A DNA stretch of 64,000 nt from contig NC_092310.1 of the NCBI RefSeq assembly GCF_036785885.1, positions 806,001-870,000 of the forward strand, read 5' to 3'. Shown here piece by piece: positions 25,352-38,165 of the stretch. Below the pieces are notes generated by a model, which saw only the letters and a program-made list of their open reading frames with translations, did no database searches and had not been told where the DNA came from. Each line of letters begins with the position of its first letter. Position 1 is the stretch's first letter. Both the position numbers and the translations under genes were made by a program. The stretch comes from Coffea arabica (lineage: Eukaryota > Streptophyta > Magnoliopsida > Gentianales > Rubiaceae).

Positions 25352-27605
25352 TCCATAACCGAATTCATTCCGTAACCGATTTCAAATTCAAAAACGGTAA
25401 TGACTAACCGAATTCGTCTATTAAAAAAAACTGATTTTTTAAAAATTATTACTGATTTGATGCCCAAATTTATTCATAATTTAACACATTACTTATGTTC
25501 TAATCCCCAAATTATTACTGGTTTAATTTGATTGCATTTATTTGATCACTTATACCCAATGTTTTGAAAACCGGACCAGATCGAGCCGGTTCGATCGGTT
25601 GAACCGCGAATCGGCCATGGCACCAGCCCGGTTCTATGCCATTGTTGGTTATGCCAGAAAATCGGTCAAAACCCTGTTGAATCGTGAAAACCGCCGAACC
25701 GGATTGAACTGACGGTTTTCCGGTTTTCAACTCCCCCCCTTTTTTTTTATGTTTTGCAAAATATAGCTATCAAGATTCGAACTCAAAACCTTTGTAATAG
25801 AAGACCAATGTATCAACCGTTGCACCATCACATCTTATTAATTTTTTTTGATAGCTTATTTATATAAAACAAACACTCATATTTTTTTTTCCATTTTTCT
25901 TATAAAATCTCATTCTCTCATGGCTCTTTCTTTTTAATCTTCAACTCTCTCTCTCTCTCTCTATCCTCTTTTCTTTTATCACTCCCTTTTTAATCAAACC
26001 TCTTTATTTTTAATTTATTGATGTTTTCTTCCATCTTTTAATTTTGTTTTTGTCCATTAAATTGAAAAAAGTTAAAAAAGAATTATTTTTCTTTAACCCA
26101 AATTATTTAATGCCACGACCAGTCACTTTTATCTCATTTTTTGTTTCTTATCAAGTTTACATTTCTATTTTCGATTCTCTTGACTTTCTTCGAACTCCAA
26201 ACTTCCTTTTTTAAATTGCAATTTTTAAATCCCAAAACGTAAATTAAAATTTAAGTTCACAATGTCTAAATTCTCATAGACGTGAATTTTGTATAATTTC
26301 AAAATATTGTGATATTTTTGGGTTGGATTTAGATATAATTGAAATTGAGATGAAATTTATTGTTTTAACTTATAATTTAAAAAATTTATTATTAAAAAAT
26401 AGTAAACTTTTCCTCATATAAAGTATTAAATTAGTCCATTACATGTCTTATTTTGTGCGTATATATATTTATATAAATTATTTTTTAAAAATTCATTGAA
26501 CCGGGGTTGAACCGGTCCGACCGGTTGAATCTCGACCCTTTCACTTCACCGGTTCAATTAACGGTCCGATTTTTAAAACATTGCTTATACCTAAAATCCT
26601 TAGTCTATGATTTAAGGAACACATAAAAAGTGATTAATTGAAACTAGAATAAACCTTAGACTGTACAATGATTAGTGATAATTTATGAATTTATAATTTA
26701 CAATGATTAATAATAAGTAATATTAGTTACAAACTTACAAATTACAATGATTAGTGATAAGTTATATTAGTTACAAACTTATAATTTATTTCAAATCAAA
26801 ATAAAACTTGTTTACTTGCATATGTTATTGTGAAAGTCAATACACTAATACATTGATTTGCAATTCACATGCATTCATTTATACTGCTTAGTCGTCTTTT
26901 CTATACTTAAAGCCTTAAGATTAGTGAATAGATAATATGAATTTTTATGTTAAATATGTAATATAAATTTAGAGCACACTAATACTTGCAAGTTACAGAT
27001 TACGCATTCAAATATTCAATAATTCAAACATGAATGATCAATGATGTATCAAATTACCAATATCTAAATTCTAACTACTAATTATGTTTATTGTTTAATA
27101 TTTAGTATTATACATATATGTATTAATTATTATCTAATTCTAGTCATGTTACTCATGTATAAAATAATAAGTAGTTATCTTATATTGTTATGCATTACTA
27201 TATATTTGTATTATTATAATCATATAACAATTAACAAATACTAAAATAATATATTGTACATTATTATATATTATTATTATTATAAGTACATGATATGATG
27301 ATAATACCATATACAAATTATTATTAATTGCATTTACCTATATAATATAATGATATATTATATTATTATAATGAATAGCATTTACCATATACAAATTATT
27401 ATTAATAGCATTTACCTATATAATATAATAATATATTAGTAGTATATACTAATACTAAATAGCATTTATCTATATATTATATAATTTTATATACCAATTT
27501 GGTATTCGAATGCGGTAATGCGGTACCCTATTTCAATTATCGAATTTGAATGCGAAATTGGTTATTACCAAATTCATAATCTCATTATCTATTTCATACC
27601 ATATT
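25352..27605. mobile_element. right part of the hAT-like element, right end missing
   Basis: AATTCGGT-type words resume at once after the LTR, and reappear at 27500-27560 (GCGGTAATGCGGTACC). Between them lies very AT-rich DNA with many TATTAT runs and no coding capacity, plus a nested MITE. No copy of the TAGGGGTGTGC end is found before the PPR fragment begins at about 27611, so the border is approximate. Confidence 0.5.
25557..26583. mobile_element. hAT-type non-autonomous element with 8-bp target duplication
   Basis: The ends are inverted: CAATGTTTTGAAAACCGGACC at the left, and its approximate reverse complement GGTCCGATTTTTAAAACATTG at the right. Both sides are flanked by the exact 8-mer CTTATACC (25549-25556 and 26584-26591). 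Subterminal sequence is rich in GAACCGGTT words. The interior is AT-rich and non-coding, with a CT microsatellite at 25944-25962. The 8-bp duplication fits the hAT superfamily. Confidence 0.88.
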
Positions 27606-27610
27606 ACCAT

Positions 27611-27850
27611 CTATTCCAAACCACAAACTGAAAGAATACAAGCATAACTAATTGAATTAGGTTTAGTTTCAGTCATCCTCATTTCTCTGTACAACCCAAT
27701 CACATCATCCACCAAGTTCCCATCTTGCGCGTAAGCATTAACACTATCCTTTTCAGGCATTTTATCAAACAGACGTCGCGCTTCATCTGTACAACCATTC
27801 TCCGCATACAATTTAATCAAAGCACTACCCACAAACACATCCAATGTACA
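27611..27850 (-). pseudogene. N-terminal-side fragment of the split PPR gene
   Basis: On the minus strand this encodes LDVFVGSALIKLYAENG, DEARRLFDKMPEKDSV, then NAYAQDGN and KPNSISYACILSVC, a PPR repeat pair of the same family and orientation as 10716-12137. Relative to the usual repeat, about six residues are lost after KDSV. A stop lies just upstream of LDVF, so the true N-terminus is absent. About a hundred residues expected between this piece and the 12137 end are also missing. Insertion was therefore accompanied by deletions. Confidence 0.8.
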
Positions 27851-28404
27851 AAAAGATTAGATCCCACATTTTAGTGATAAAAATGGATATGGATTGGGTT
27901 CGATTCCTTTTTTTTTTTTTTTTGAGAAAAATGAATATAGTTTGAATTAGATTCTGCTTTTTTAGGGTAAAAATGAATGTGAATCAGATAATTTATTTAT
28001 AATGAGGTTCAAACTTGCACTCAAAAGTTATAACCAACTATCTTGTTTGCTGCAAATATACAAGTCGCTTTTGTAGCATGCGAGGTGTTAAATCCCACGA
28101 GGAACACTAACCAACTACTAAGGCCGAAAATTCCCTCTATTATTTAGACTATCAAGAATTTTTAACAGAAGTAAAGCAATAACATTACTATAACAATGCA
28201 CTTGAAAGTAGTGAAATTAGAGCATCTCAACTAAACACAAGCATCCTAGGGTATAGAATCCACTAAATGTACCAAACTATCAATGAAGTGGTTAATTATC
28301 ACTAACTACTCTTGTCTTGCCAAAGATACATTTTCCTCAAGGAATCAAGACTCGCTTTTGTTGATGAATTGATTATTGCCAACACTAGAGTTTCCCTATT
28401 TTAA
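27851..28404. other. intergenic DNA, no gene recognised
   Basis: It contains a long poly-T tract around 27907-27924. The part from about 28030 onward has wording of a degraded LTR leader (GGTGTTAAATCCCACGAGGAA), but no partner copy was identified. Confidence 0.4.
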
Positions 28405-28921
28405 GTAGGGGGTGTGCTTCGAATTCGAAATCGGTAATTCGAAACTTTGAATTTCAAATTTTTTGAAATTTTGGCATCAGAGAATCCGATCGAATTCGAT
28501 TTCGAATTAACTAATTCCGAATTCAAATTCATACCAAATTCAATTCCAAATTCAGTAAATTTTGATTTCACCCAATTCGGGAAATTTAATATATTATTAT
28601 ATATAAAATTTATTAGATAACATAAATTTTATAATATTATATTATATTATATTATATAATTTTTATATTACATATATAAAAAATATATATATAACGAATT
28701 TGAAATCAAAATCAGTATTCAATTTTCGATTTTGAATTGTGAATTCGAAATCGAAAATTCTGATTTGAAAAACTCCATTATTGAATTCGAACCAAATTCG
28801 AAATATATGAATTAGGAAAACCCGCATTCAATTCCGATTTCTGATTTACCGATTTCCAAAATTCCGAATTGAATTCAAATTCGGTCGGTAAATCGAAATT
28901 TTTTGATTTTGCACACCCATA
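28405..28921. mobile_element. hAT-type MITE, about 517 bp
   Basis: Ends GTAGGGGGTGTGC and GCACACCCAT are inverted, with many AATTCGAA subterminal words. A 7-bp sequence ATTTTAA flanks both sides (28398-28404 and 28922-28928). The end resembles that at 12138, so both belong to one broad family. Confidence 0.7.
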
Positions 28922-29273
28922 ATTTTAATGGTGAAATCACAGGTGAACTTTTCATTAAGACAAAGAAATGTGAAGAAAATCCATCCAAGTGTACCATTAC
29001 TTTCGTGTTCTTTAGGTTATGCTTATTCTATTTCTATCATTGTTAACCACTCACATATATTAATAATAACTAACATGAATTGTAAATTATGATTAAGCAT
29101 TCATAAATGTTCATGCACAAAGTAAGTGAACTAGCAAATACAAGATATGGCAATTGGTAACCACAATTAATCCACAATCAAGGTACAAATAGATTCATCT
29201 ACCCTAAAACAATAATATTTAGCTTAGCTAGACATAGTAGATGGAATAGAAAAGCTTAAGCATTTAATGCAAT
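28922..29273. other. intergenic DNA, no gene recognised
   Basis: About 350 bp of AT-rich DNA between the MITE and the deleted retrotransposon. I see nothing further in it. Confidence 0.5.
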
Positions 29274-30629
29274 TGATAGGTGTCGAGTCTGTGTAATAAT
29301 AACTATCAACTCAAATAAAATACAAATTTTTGTATATAGTGGTGAGTAGGGTCAAATCCACAGAAATTGGGGAAATTTGTCTCTTTTTAGAGCCTAAAGT
29401 AAGGGAAATTTTTAGACAATATAGAAATAACTCACTAACCAATTAATGAAATAAATAAGAATTAAATCAACGATAAATATGACTCTAATCATAGGTACAA
29501 CTTTTCAGATACGATTCACACAACTGATCATTGATGCAATGATGATTTAATCACTCATTAATAGATTGGTTATAACCCAACAAGTTCTGACAGCCAACTT
29601 TTCCTTAGTTTATCGATAGTGAAGGTATAACCGTTAACTATTTTTCTAACCAAGAAACAACTTTAGATACGACCATAGGATTTAATTTTCAATTGCATTA
29701 AAAATTAGAAAAGCCTAATCCTAACTAACAAACATACTACGAAGGTTCATTTAAATTAGATTATACATTTCCCTAACATAAAACCAATCACGCTAGTCGC
29801 CACTTAGTATTAAACAATCAAACAATTACGAATTTAATTTATTAATATGGCAGTAAATATTAGATTAATTCAAATATCGGGTTCTTGACATTGAAATAAC
29901 AAAATAATCATAAGAAGTTGAAGCAGAAGATGTACGAATACTAATGAATAAAAGAAATAAATAAAAATAATTCAATTTCACAGATGTTTGGAACCGTATC
30001 TTCAAATTACCCTTGACTAGAAAAAGGGATTAATTGCTTTCCATTGAAAATAACTCAAGCAATTTCATTGATGAAAGTTGCCTGAGGTTCAACAACAGAA
30101 AGAGCAAAAGAAAAGAAAAGACGAAGAGAAAAACTCTTTGTTCTTCCTTGGTGCCGAGACTAATCACCCCTTTCGCTAAAAACAACGATGACTCTTTAAA
30201 GCCAACACAAACAAGAAGACTTCCTTGTTCTCACGTCTCTTACTTTCCTAAACTACTAATACTTCCTAATTTTCTCCAAAGAAAGGGAGATTCCCTAAAT
30301 TGACGAAAGAAAAGCTATTTGTTTCTTAATACAAAATGAAAGACCAATTATCTCAAATAAGGAAACATGCTTCTAAGAACTTCGACTCGAACTGGGATAC
30401 TGTCACGCGTAGCAAAATCTCAAGCCTCTGAGACTTGACAGTAGGATTTGAACGAGCCCACAAAGAACTGCTAAAATTCTTCATTAAACCACTTTTTACT
30501 CCTTTTCTCATCATATTCCTACAATTAACACCAATTACCAAATATGAGTAGAATTTACCCATTAATACAGTATATAGCTAAATCAAGGGGAAAATAATCA
30601 TAAATTTAATAATAAAATGCAACCTATCA
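29274..30629 (-). repeat. 3' LTR of the deleted Athila-related element
   Basis: It begins TGATAGGTGTCG and ends AACCTATCA on the plus strand, with a polypurine tract (minus strand GGGTGTGGGGAAA) immediately inside it. The open frame at 30034-30303 is repeated in the other LTR and is not a gene. Confidence 0.85.
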
Positions 30630-32336
30630 ATTTCCCCACACCCAAATCATGCTTGTTCTCAAGCATGAGAATAACAAATCAAGTAATCAAATTCAAACAA
30701 TGGCTACCACTCAAATCATCTATTGTCAAGGTACAATTAAAACACGTGTCAAGCATTAGTGGCTAATCTCCAAGAAATATCTCTCTGGTTACCTTCTAAA
30801 CAAAATACTTTTCCAATTTCTGACTAGCCAAATCCAAAGATATAAAATATTCAACTGGCATTCGTCAGCAAACGGTTTGACTATTATGCCAAATCTCAAC
30901 ATTGAAACCAATGGATCAGCAAGCTAACAATTCATTGACACACTTCCATATTTTTCACTATTAGCACATTTTTTTGCTTTTTTAAAATATCCCCATACTT
31001 GAGTTTTTTTTCCTTAATTTTTTTCAGGGAAAATGTTTAGTTTTTAACCATCCAAACTTTTGACGTGAACTCCGATATCTATCAAATGAAGAAGTCTGGT
31101 TACTCAACTCTTATCGCTTAAAAACCATATACTCATACCTCTCGCTATTTTTTGACGCGAAAGTTGATATTTTTGGTGAAAACCCCTGATTATTAGGTAA
31201 CGATAACTAATGGAGTATAACCAAATATTATTTACAAATAAGTACCAAAACAAAATTAAAAACCATACAAGTCCGCTACATTTTTCAAACATGGAGAACT
31301 AAGATTAATAGTTGAACCAATTTATATAAAAAATGCCAAATAAATATTTACAATGTTTAGAGAAGTTAACCAAAAAGTGCAAAGGCCATAAAATTTCAAA
31401 TATTCACCAGAGAGACACCCTTAGACCTTTTCACATCATACTGGACATATTAGCATATAAAACCTTAACAATAGCAAAATTTACGAATCTAACTATCATT
31501 GATCAGGGATAACCAAAAAATTGGATAAAATTCAAAATTTTCGAACAAAAACTTCAACAAAAATGGCTACACACTTTTCCAATATACTACCCCCTACACC
31601 TAAATCTTATATTGTCCCCAATGTAAGAAATAAAGAATAAAATATGAAGCAAAAGAGACAACGAAACTTCCCTGAACATTGAGGAGAATGTTGCACTACT
31701 AAGGATGTGGAGCAAAAATGAGGATAAAATCAATAAAATGAAAGTAGTCACCAAATTCTTCAGTCATTTTAGACGTGGACATGCCTAAAATATAAGGAGT
31801 CTTCTGGTCGAAAATTTTCAACTTGCCAATTCAACGTGACTTATAGACGTGGGCACGTCTTATCGACTAGTAGTGTTTTGAAATTTCTGAACATATCTTT
31901 AGAACCAATCAGCTAATTAGGTGCGGGCGCGGCTTGTCTGGTAGTAGTCTTCTGTCCACGAAAAAAACAAAATAAGAGTTGGGAGAATGTTGACCATGGA
32001 ATGGAGGAGATGTCACCACATTTGATAATTGTTCACTGGATTCGTTCACTTGAGCGATTTGAGGTTGAGGTTTCAGTTCTTCCTTTTCAGTTTCTTTTTC
32101 AACTGCATCTGTAGATCTTTCTTCTTGAGAATCTTGTAGGTCCTTGATATTTGTCAGGGTAATTGCACTCTCATCTTTCTTAAGATCGATAATAGTCTAT
32201 GAGGGCAATTCTTCACAAATTGGAGAAAGTAATTGGCTCATTATAGATGCAAATAAATGCATTTGATCCTTCATCCTTCTAATTCTCATTTGTGTCTCTT
32301 GTTGAAATTGATATGCGTTAGTAATTATTAATTCCA
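30630..32336. other. internal spacer of the deleted element
   Basis: No gene is visible. It carries degenerate ACGTGGGCACGTC-type units near 31775-31950, like those at 17708-17960 of the larger element, and an A-rich polypurine-like motif near 31590-31620. Confidence 0.6.
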
Positions 32337-32720
32337 TCATTTTTTCAAAAGACATGTCTGACATTGATGATGGTTATTGCTATTGATATTGATATTGAGA
32401 ACATGTTGGCCTTGCTGCATAATTAAAGTTAAAGTTGTCCCACTATTCTTGATCATACACGTTTGAATAAGCGTCATCCCATATTTGATACAGGATTGGA
32501 AAACTCCAAAAGTATTAATTGGGGCACTCAGGTCATCTTGAAATATGGGACACATGTTGATTGAATGATCCAAAACATAACAAATTTCACAAATTGCAAC
32601 AGCTAATTTTTCTACATGAGATGCATCTAAATGTTGATCATTAGAAAAAACACGAACCCCATTACCCTTTCTAGAAATAAAATCCAATCTATCACCAAAA
32701 TATTGAATGTTAGCAACCAT
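32337..32720 (-). pseudogene. gag zinc-knuckle remnant of the deleted element
   Basis: A 127-codon frame contains CEICYVLDHSINMC, a C-x2-C-x4-H-x4-C zinc knuckle, at the position equivalent to the knuckle of the larger element. The capsid part before it and all of pol after it are lost. It is not expected to work alone. Confidence 0.7.
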
Positions 32721-32814
32721 AAACTAGAAAAAAAATGAAAAATAAAAATAAAAATAAGATTAACTCAAAAAAAAATTTAATCAGACACCAGTTTTCGATA
32801 ACGGCGCCAAAACT

Positions 32815-34172
32815 TGACAAGTGTCAAACCTGTGTAATAATAAAAACTTACTCAAATAAAATACAAATTTTTGTATATAACGGTGAGTAGGGTTGAATCC
32901 ACAAGGAATGAAAAAAAAATATCTTTTTTTAGAGCCTAAAGCAAGGGGAATTTTTAGACAATTTAGAAATAACTCACTAACCAATTAAAGAAACAATTAA
33001 AAAAATAAATAAGAATTAAATCAACAATAAATATGACTCTAGCCAAATGTACAATTTTTTAGATATGATCCACATAACTGATCATTGATGAAAGGATGAT
33101 TCAATCATTTATTAATAGATTGGTTATAACCATCAACAAATTCTGACAGCTAACTTTTCCTTAGTTTATCGATAGTCAATGTATAACCGTTAACTATTTC
33201 CCTAATCAAGAAATAACTCTAAGTACGACCATAAGATTTAATTTCCTAATTGCATTAAGAATTAGAAAAACTCAATCCTAACTAACAAAAACGCTACGAG
33301 GGTTCATTTAAGTTAAATCATATGTTTCCCTAACATGAGACCAATCACGCTAGTAGCCATTAGTATTACAGATTTAATTGATTAATATGGTAATAGATTA
33401 TTAGATTAATTCAAATATCGGACTTTTGACATTCAAATAACAAAATAATCATAAGAAATTATAGCAAAAGACGTACAAATACCAATTAATAAAAGAAATA
33501 AATAAAAATGATTCAATTTCACAGATGTTTGGAACCGTGTCTTCAAATTGACCCTTGACTAGAAAAAGAGATTAATTGTTTTCCATTGAAAATAACTCAA
33601 GCAATTTCATTGATGAAAGTTGCCTGAGGTTCAACAACAGAAAGAGCAAAAGAAAAGAAAAAACGAAGAGAAAAACTCTTTGTTCTTCCTTGGTGCCGAG
33701 ACTAATCACCCCTTTCGCTAAAAACAACGATGACTCTTTAAAGCCAACACAAACAAGAAGACTTCCTTGTTCTCACGTCTCTTACTTTCCTAAACTACTA
33801 ATATTTCCTAATTTTCTCCAAATAAAAGGAGATTCCCTAAATTGACAAAAGATAACCTATTTGTTTCTTAATACAAAACGAAAGACCAATTATCTCAGAT
33901 AAGGAAACATGCTTCTAAGAACTTCGACTCGAACTGGGATACTACCACGCGTATTAAAATCTCGATCGTCCGAGAATTGACAGTAGGATTTGATCGCACC
34001 CACAAAGAACTGTAAGAATTTTCATTAAACCACTTTTTACTTCTTTTCTCGTAATATTCCTACAATTAGTACCAATTACCAAATATGAGTAGAATTTACC
34101 CATTAATACAATATTTGGCTAAAATCAAGGGAGAAATAATCATAAATTTAATAACAAAATTGCAACCTATCA
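32815..34172 (-). repeat. 5' LTR of the deleted Athila-related element
   Basis: It begins TGACAAGTGTCAAACC and ends CAACCTATCA on the plus strand. Partner of 29274-30629. Differences from it are more numerous than between the LTRs of the larger element, so this insertion is older. Confidence 0.85.
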
Positions 34173-34713
34173 GCAACCAAACATAAATCCAACAATAAAG
34201 AATGAAGGAGTGAAAAATTACTCATTCAATTGAAGAAACAAGAGTTTTCAATTTCCATTATCTTCATTGTCTTCAAAATATTGAGCACATCAAGAGTTCT
34301 CCAAGAAAATGAAAGACTAAGCTAACTAAAAAAGCTAGAGAAAAATGTTCAAGAAGAAAACTAAGTCTTGACTCCTATATTTCTAGTTGTTTCTTGTTGC
34401 CAGAGAATCAAGAAAAAGCAGTCTTTGAACTCCCAAAATGCTGCTGCAACATCCCCTCAAATGTCCCTAAAAAAGTGTGAAAATGATGTAAGTGAAAGGT
34501 GTTAGGACCGGAGCCGTGATCGGTTCGCGATCTAATCGGTTGAACCGGCCAATTCAACTCAGGTTTCAAAACACTACCTATTAGTGCTCTACGCTACTAA
34601 CACGTTTTCATTTCAACTTGACGTTATGTGTCATGTTTCACATGGACAAAACATGTTGTCGCTACATTTACATATAATTCTTTGAATTATGCTCCCTCCG
34701 AAATGTTTGTCTC
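34173..34713. other. intergenic DNA with a fragment of a GAACCGG-rich repeat
   Basis: Positions 34500-34573 carry GGACCGGAGCC, CGGTTGAACCGGCC and TTTCAAAACAC words like the ends of the 25557-26583 element, suggesting a small related remnant. No gene is visible. Confidence 0.4.
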
Positions 34714-37700
34714 TTTTTTTTTCCCGAAAACGTTAACTTTTCATTGATGATGTTTAAGATCTATACACTTAGTGAGCAAAAAGCTCTCAAAGAGCTATAC
34801 AAGTGCATTGAAGCACTGAGAGTTGATCCACTCCTCATCAAAAGGTATGCTTAGAGCATAGTTGCTTATATGACTAATTGTATCACTATTTTCATTGGTA
34901 GACAGAATAAATGAGCATTCCACAAACATAGAGCTTAAACTACTAATGTCTTCCAGATGAGAAAACAAGCTCACACCCTTGGCCCTGTTGCTTCCCTTGG
35001 CCCTATTGCTTTTGATCATCTTCAGCAAGTGTTGCTGTGGAACTCGAATTTGGATTTTAGCCCATTGACATTCACTAGCTTTGCATAAGGCAAGTTTTAG
35101 TGCCATCAGTTGGTCTTCAAGTGTGTTCCCTGAGCTATACTCTTGCATGGCCCATTGAGCTACCACTTGTCTGTCATAATGTTCTGCCACGATGCCAAGT
35201 CCCAGCTTCTTGGTTCCCACTTGTTGTTTAATCGCTAAATTGATATATATTCTATCATGTCCACCTCCTTCCCCTTGCTGGATCATCTCTACTCTTATTG
35301 TTTCTGGTATGCTCATCTCTCTTTCCTTCTCTTTAGCTTTATTGTATTCCATCCATTCCTTGTGAGCTTTCTCTATGGTCTTCAATGGATATCATTGAAT
35401 TGAAGACCCTATCATTTCTAGCCTTCCACAGTTGCCACAGAATATTTACTATGAGTGCTATATGATCCATCCCTGCTTACCTGTACCTTGCTTCAATCAA
35501 AACGCTCCACCATCTACTGAAGTTTCCCGTATATTCCTCCAATCCATCCCATTGAAGTGGTGACAGTCGCCACACTTCCTTAGCTAACCTACAATGGAAG
35601 AATAGGTGTTCCACTGTTTCTATGTCTTCCCCACATCTCTTGCAAATCAGGTCTCCCATTCTGGTTCTGGTATAGATTTTTTCATTGACAGGTAAAGCCG
35701 AGTTCATACATTTCCATATAAACAGCTTCAACTTGAGCTTTACCTTCAACTTCCACAAATGCTTCCATAGCTTTTCCTTCCCCCAGCTTGGCCCTTCTCC
35801 TATTACCTCTCTTTGTTGTTGTTGTAAGCTTCTTTGTCTACTGATCTCTTTATATGCAAAAGCAACAGTGTACTGTCCATTTCCACTATATGGCCAAAAG
35901 AAATAATCATCCCTATTTGCCAGGCTGATTGGAATCCTTAGCATCTTCTTTGCTTCCTCTTCCTGGAACAGTTTAAAGATAAGCGGCCTTTTCCTTCTGA
36001 AATTGTGAATCAGGTCTCCTACTTTTTGGACTACGCATTTCTAAGGTTTCACTGTTATCAATTTTCCTTGTCGATGCTCAGGTATCCATCTGTCCTCCCA
36101 CACTCTTGTATTTTTGCCATTTCCAATTTTCTTAATAGTTCCCTTTTCCACCATTTCCCTCACCCCTACTAGGCTCTGCCAGATCCATGAAGCATTGTGT
36201 GGTACTTTGCATCTGAAAATGGACTGTCTGGGATAGTACCTGGCTTTCAAGACTTTTGCCACCAGTGAGTCATGATCTGTCACTAATTTCCACACTTGTT
36301 TCCCAAGCATGGCTCTGTTAAAATTTTGCAAGTCCCTGAACCCCAATCCACCTAGTTCTTTCTCCTGTGTAAGCTTGTGCCATGAGCACCAATGTATTTT
36401 CTTCTTCCCATTCTTCTCTCCCCATCAGAAATTTGACATCATTGAGCTCAGCTCCTTGCACAATCTGACTGGTAGTTTGAAACAAGACATAGCATATGCT
36501 GGAAGAGCCATTGTCACAGCTTTGAGTAGTACTTCTTTTCCAGCATCACTGAGCAGCTTATTTTGTCATTGTTTCATCCTTCTCTCACAGTTATCTCTAA
36601 TAAAGCCAAAAATCTGTTGTTTGGTCCTTGTGATCACCATTGGTAATCCCAAGTATTTGCCTTGGGATACAGCTTGAATATTCTCAAAATGCTGGCAAAC
36701 CTTCTTCTGAACTGCCTGTGACACATTTTTGCTAAAAAACACTGAGGATTTTCTAGATTTATCATTTGTCCCGAACCCCGCTCATATTTCCTGAGGATCT
36801 CTTTCAATTCAGCTGCTTCCTTAGGGTCTGGTTGCTGAAAATCAGAGAATCATCAGCAAAGAACAAGTGTGTTACTAATGGTCCTCTTCTACTTACTCTC
36901 ATTCCTATTATCCTTTTTTCCTCCTCTGCCTTCTGCAGTAAATTGGTGAATCCTTCTGAGCAGAGTAGAAATAGATAAGAGGATCCCCTTGCCTAATCCC
37001 TCTTTCAGGAGTTACAAAACCTTTTAGCTGTCCACTAACATTGAAAGAATATGTTATTATGGAGATGCAGCTCATAATCCAGCTAATCCACCTGTCAGAG
37101 AATCCCATCTTTTTCATGATTTCCTGCAAAAACTTCCACTCCACCCTATCATATGCCTTAGACATGTCAAGTTTCAGAGCAAAATACTCATTCTTTCCTT
37201 GCTTTTTCTTTTTTAAGTGATGCAGAAACTCATGAGAGATAATGACATTGTCAAGAATTTGTCTACCTGGAACAAAGGCAGCCTGGTTCATGCTAATACA
37301 GACATTTAAGACCCTTTTAATCCTATTAGCCAAGATTTTGGAAATGATTTTATAGATGACTTTACAAAGACTAATGTCCCTATAATGCTTCAAACTTGTT
37401 GGATTGTCTGTTTTAGGAATAAGGGTGATCACTGTATGGTTCACAGACTTTAGCATAAACCCAGTGTGAAAAAAAGTTTGAATGGTTTTGATAATGTCTT
37501 CTTTGATAATGAGCAAAAAATGCTGGAAAAAAAGGGGACTCATGCCATCCATACCTGGGGATTTATTTGGGTTCATGGAAAAAATAGCATCCCTAATCTC
37601 TTTTTCCTCCACCTTTTTGGTCAAGCTATCATTCATCTGCTGAGTAATTGTGTGTGGTATTCCATTTAAAAATCTCCTCCAAATCTTTGACCCTTGAGGA

Positions 37701-37725
37701 TCTATGTTATTAGGACCAATTTTCT
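34714..37725 (-). mobile_element. 5'-truncated L1-type LINE retrotransposon
   Basis: Minus-strand ORF2 remnants in order: a reverse transcriptase from about 37725 (NKSPGMDGMSP, NQAAFVPGRQILDN, KLDMSKAYDRVEW, GIRQGDPL), a middle part (GFRDLQNFNRAMLGKQ, VWEDRWIP), a zinc-binding RT-associated domain at 35477-35944 (CKRCGEDIETVEHLFFHC) and a plant RNase H-like end at 34795-35385. It ends in a short A9 tract at 34714-34723. The endonuclease half is absent and several frameshifts and stops break the frame, so it is dead. No target duplication was recognised. Confidence 0.88.
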
Positions 37726-38165
37726 AAAACCCCAAGGATTTGCAAAAAGTCTAAGAAAAAAATAAGCAACTCTTCAGATGAGCTTGCAACTACCAACTAT
37801 TTAAGACATATTTGACTAACCACGCAGTTCATCATTAGATACAGCCAATGTTAGATTATGAGAGTAGTAAAGCAAACAAAAAGGAGATGTGGATTGAAGC
37901 AGATTACAAGAGAATGACAGCTGTGAAATAAATCTATCTATCGTACAGAAACATGATAAGACCAAGAGAAGGTCAATCAATACAATAATGTACCATGAAT
38001 GAGTAAAATCAACAGCACCCTGAAATAAACTCAGTATACTCTTTCAAGACAAAATACAAAAGGTGAAACAGGCAAAAGATGTTTTGAGCTGAAATCTAGA
38101 AAAAAAAAATAAAGATTCTATCCAACCTGTTCAGGATTCTGCGATGGCAGAGATTTCCAACTGGT
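37726..38165. other. 3' flank of the O-fucosyltransferase-like gene
   Basis: No coding capacity is seen. It probably includes the 3' untranslated region of the minus-strand gene that ends at 38166. Confidence 0.5.

Larger units (their letters stand above)
29274..34172 (-). mobile_element. internally deleted Athila-related LTR element (non-autonomous, 4.9 kb)
   Basis: LTRs at 29274-30629 and 32815-34172 flank only 2.2 kb of internal DNA. They share long stretches with the LTRs of the 12246-25351 element but are clearly diverged from them and from each other. Flanking 5-mers are GCAAT and GCAAC, a target duplication with one change. The primer-binding site at 32796-32809 is again TGGCGCCGTTATCG on the minus strand, 5 nt from the LTR. 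A gag remnant remains; protease, RT, RNase H and integrase are gone. It would depend on proteins supplied by a relative. Confidence 0.85.

Noticed and set aside
25760-25840. tRNA-like words (GATTCGAACTC) in the hAT-type element
   Set aside because: No acceptor, D or anticodon stems can be folded around them. Such phrases are common in plant repeats.
30034-30303. 89-codon frame, also at 33576-33845
   Set aside because: Both are within the LTRs of the deleted element and differ by few bases, so they are LTR sequence, not a gene pair.
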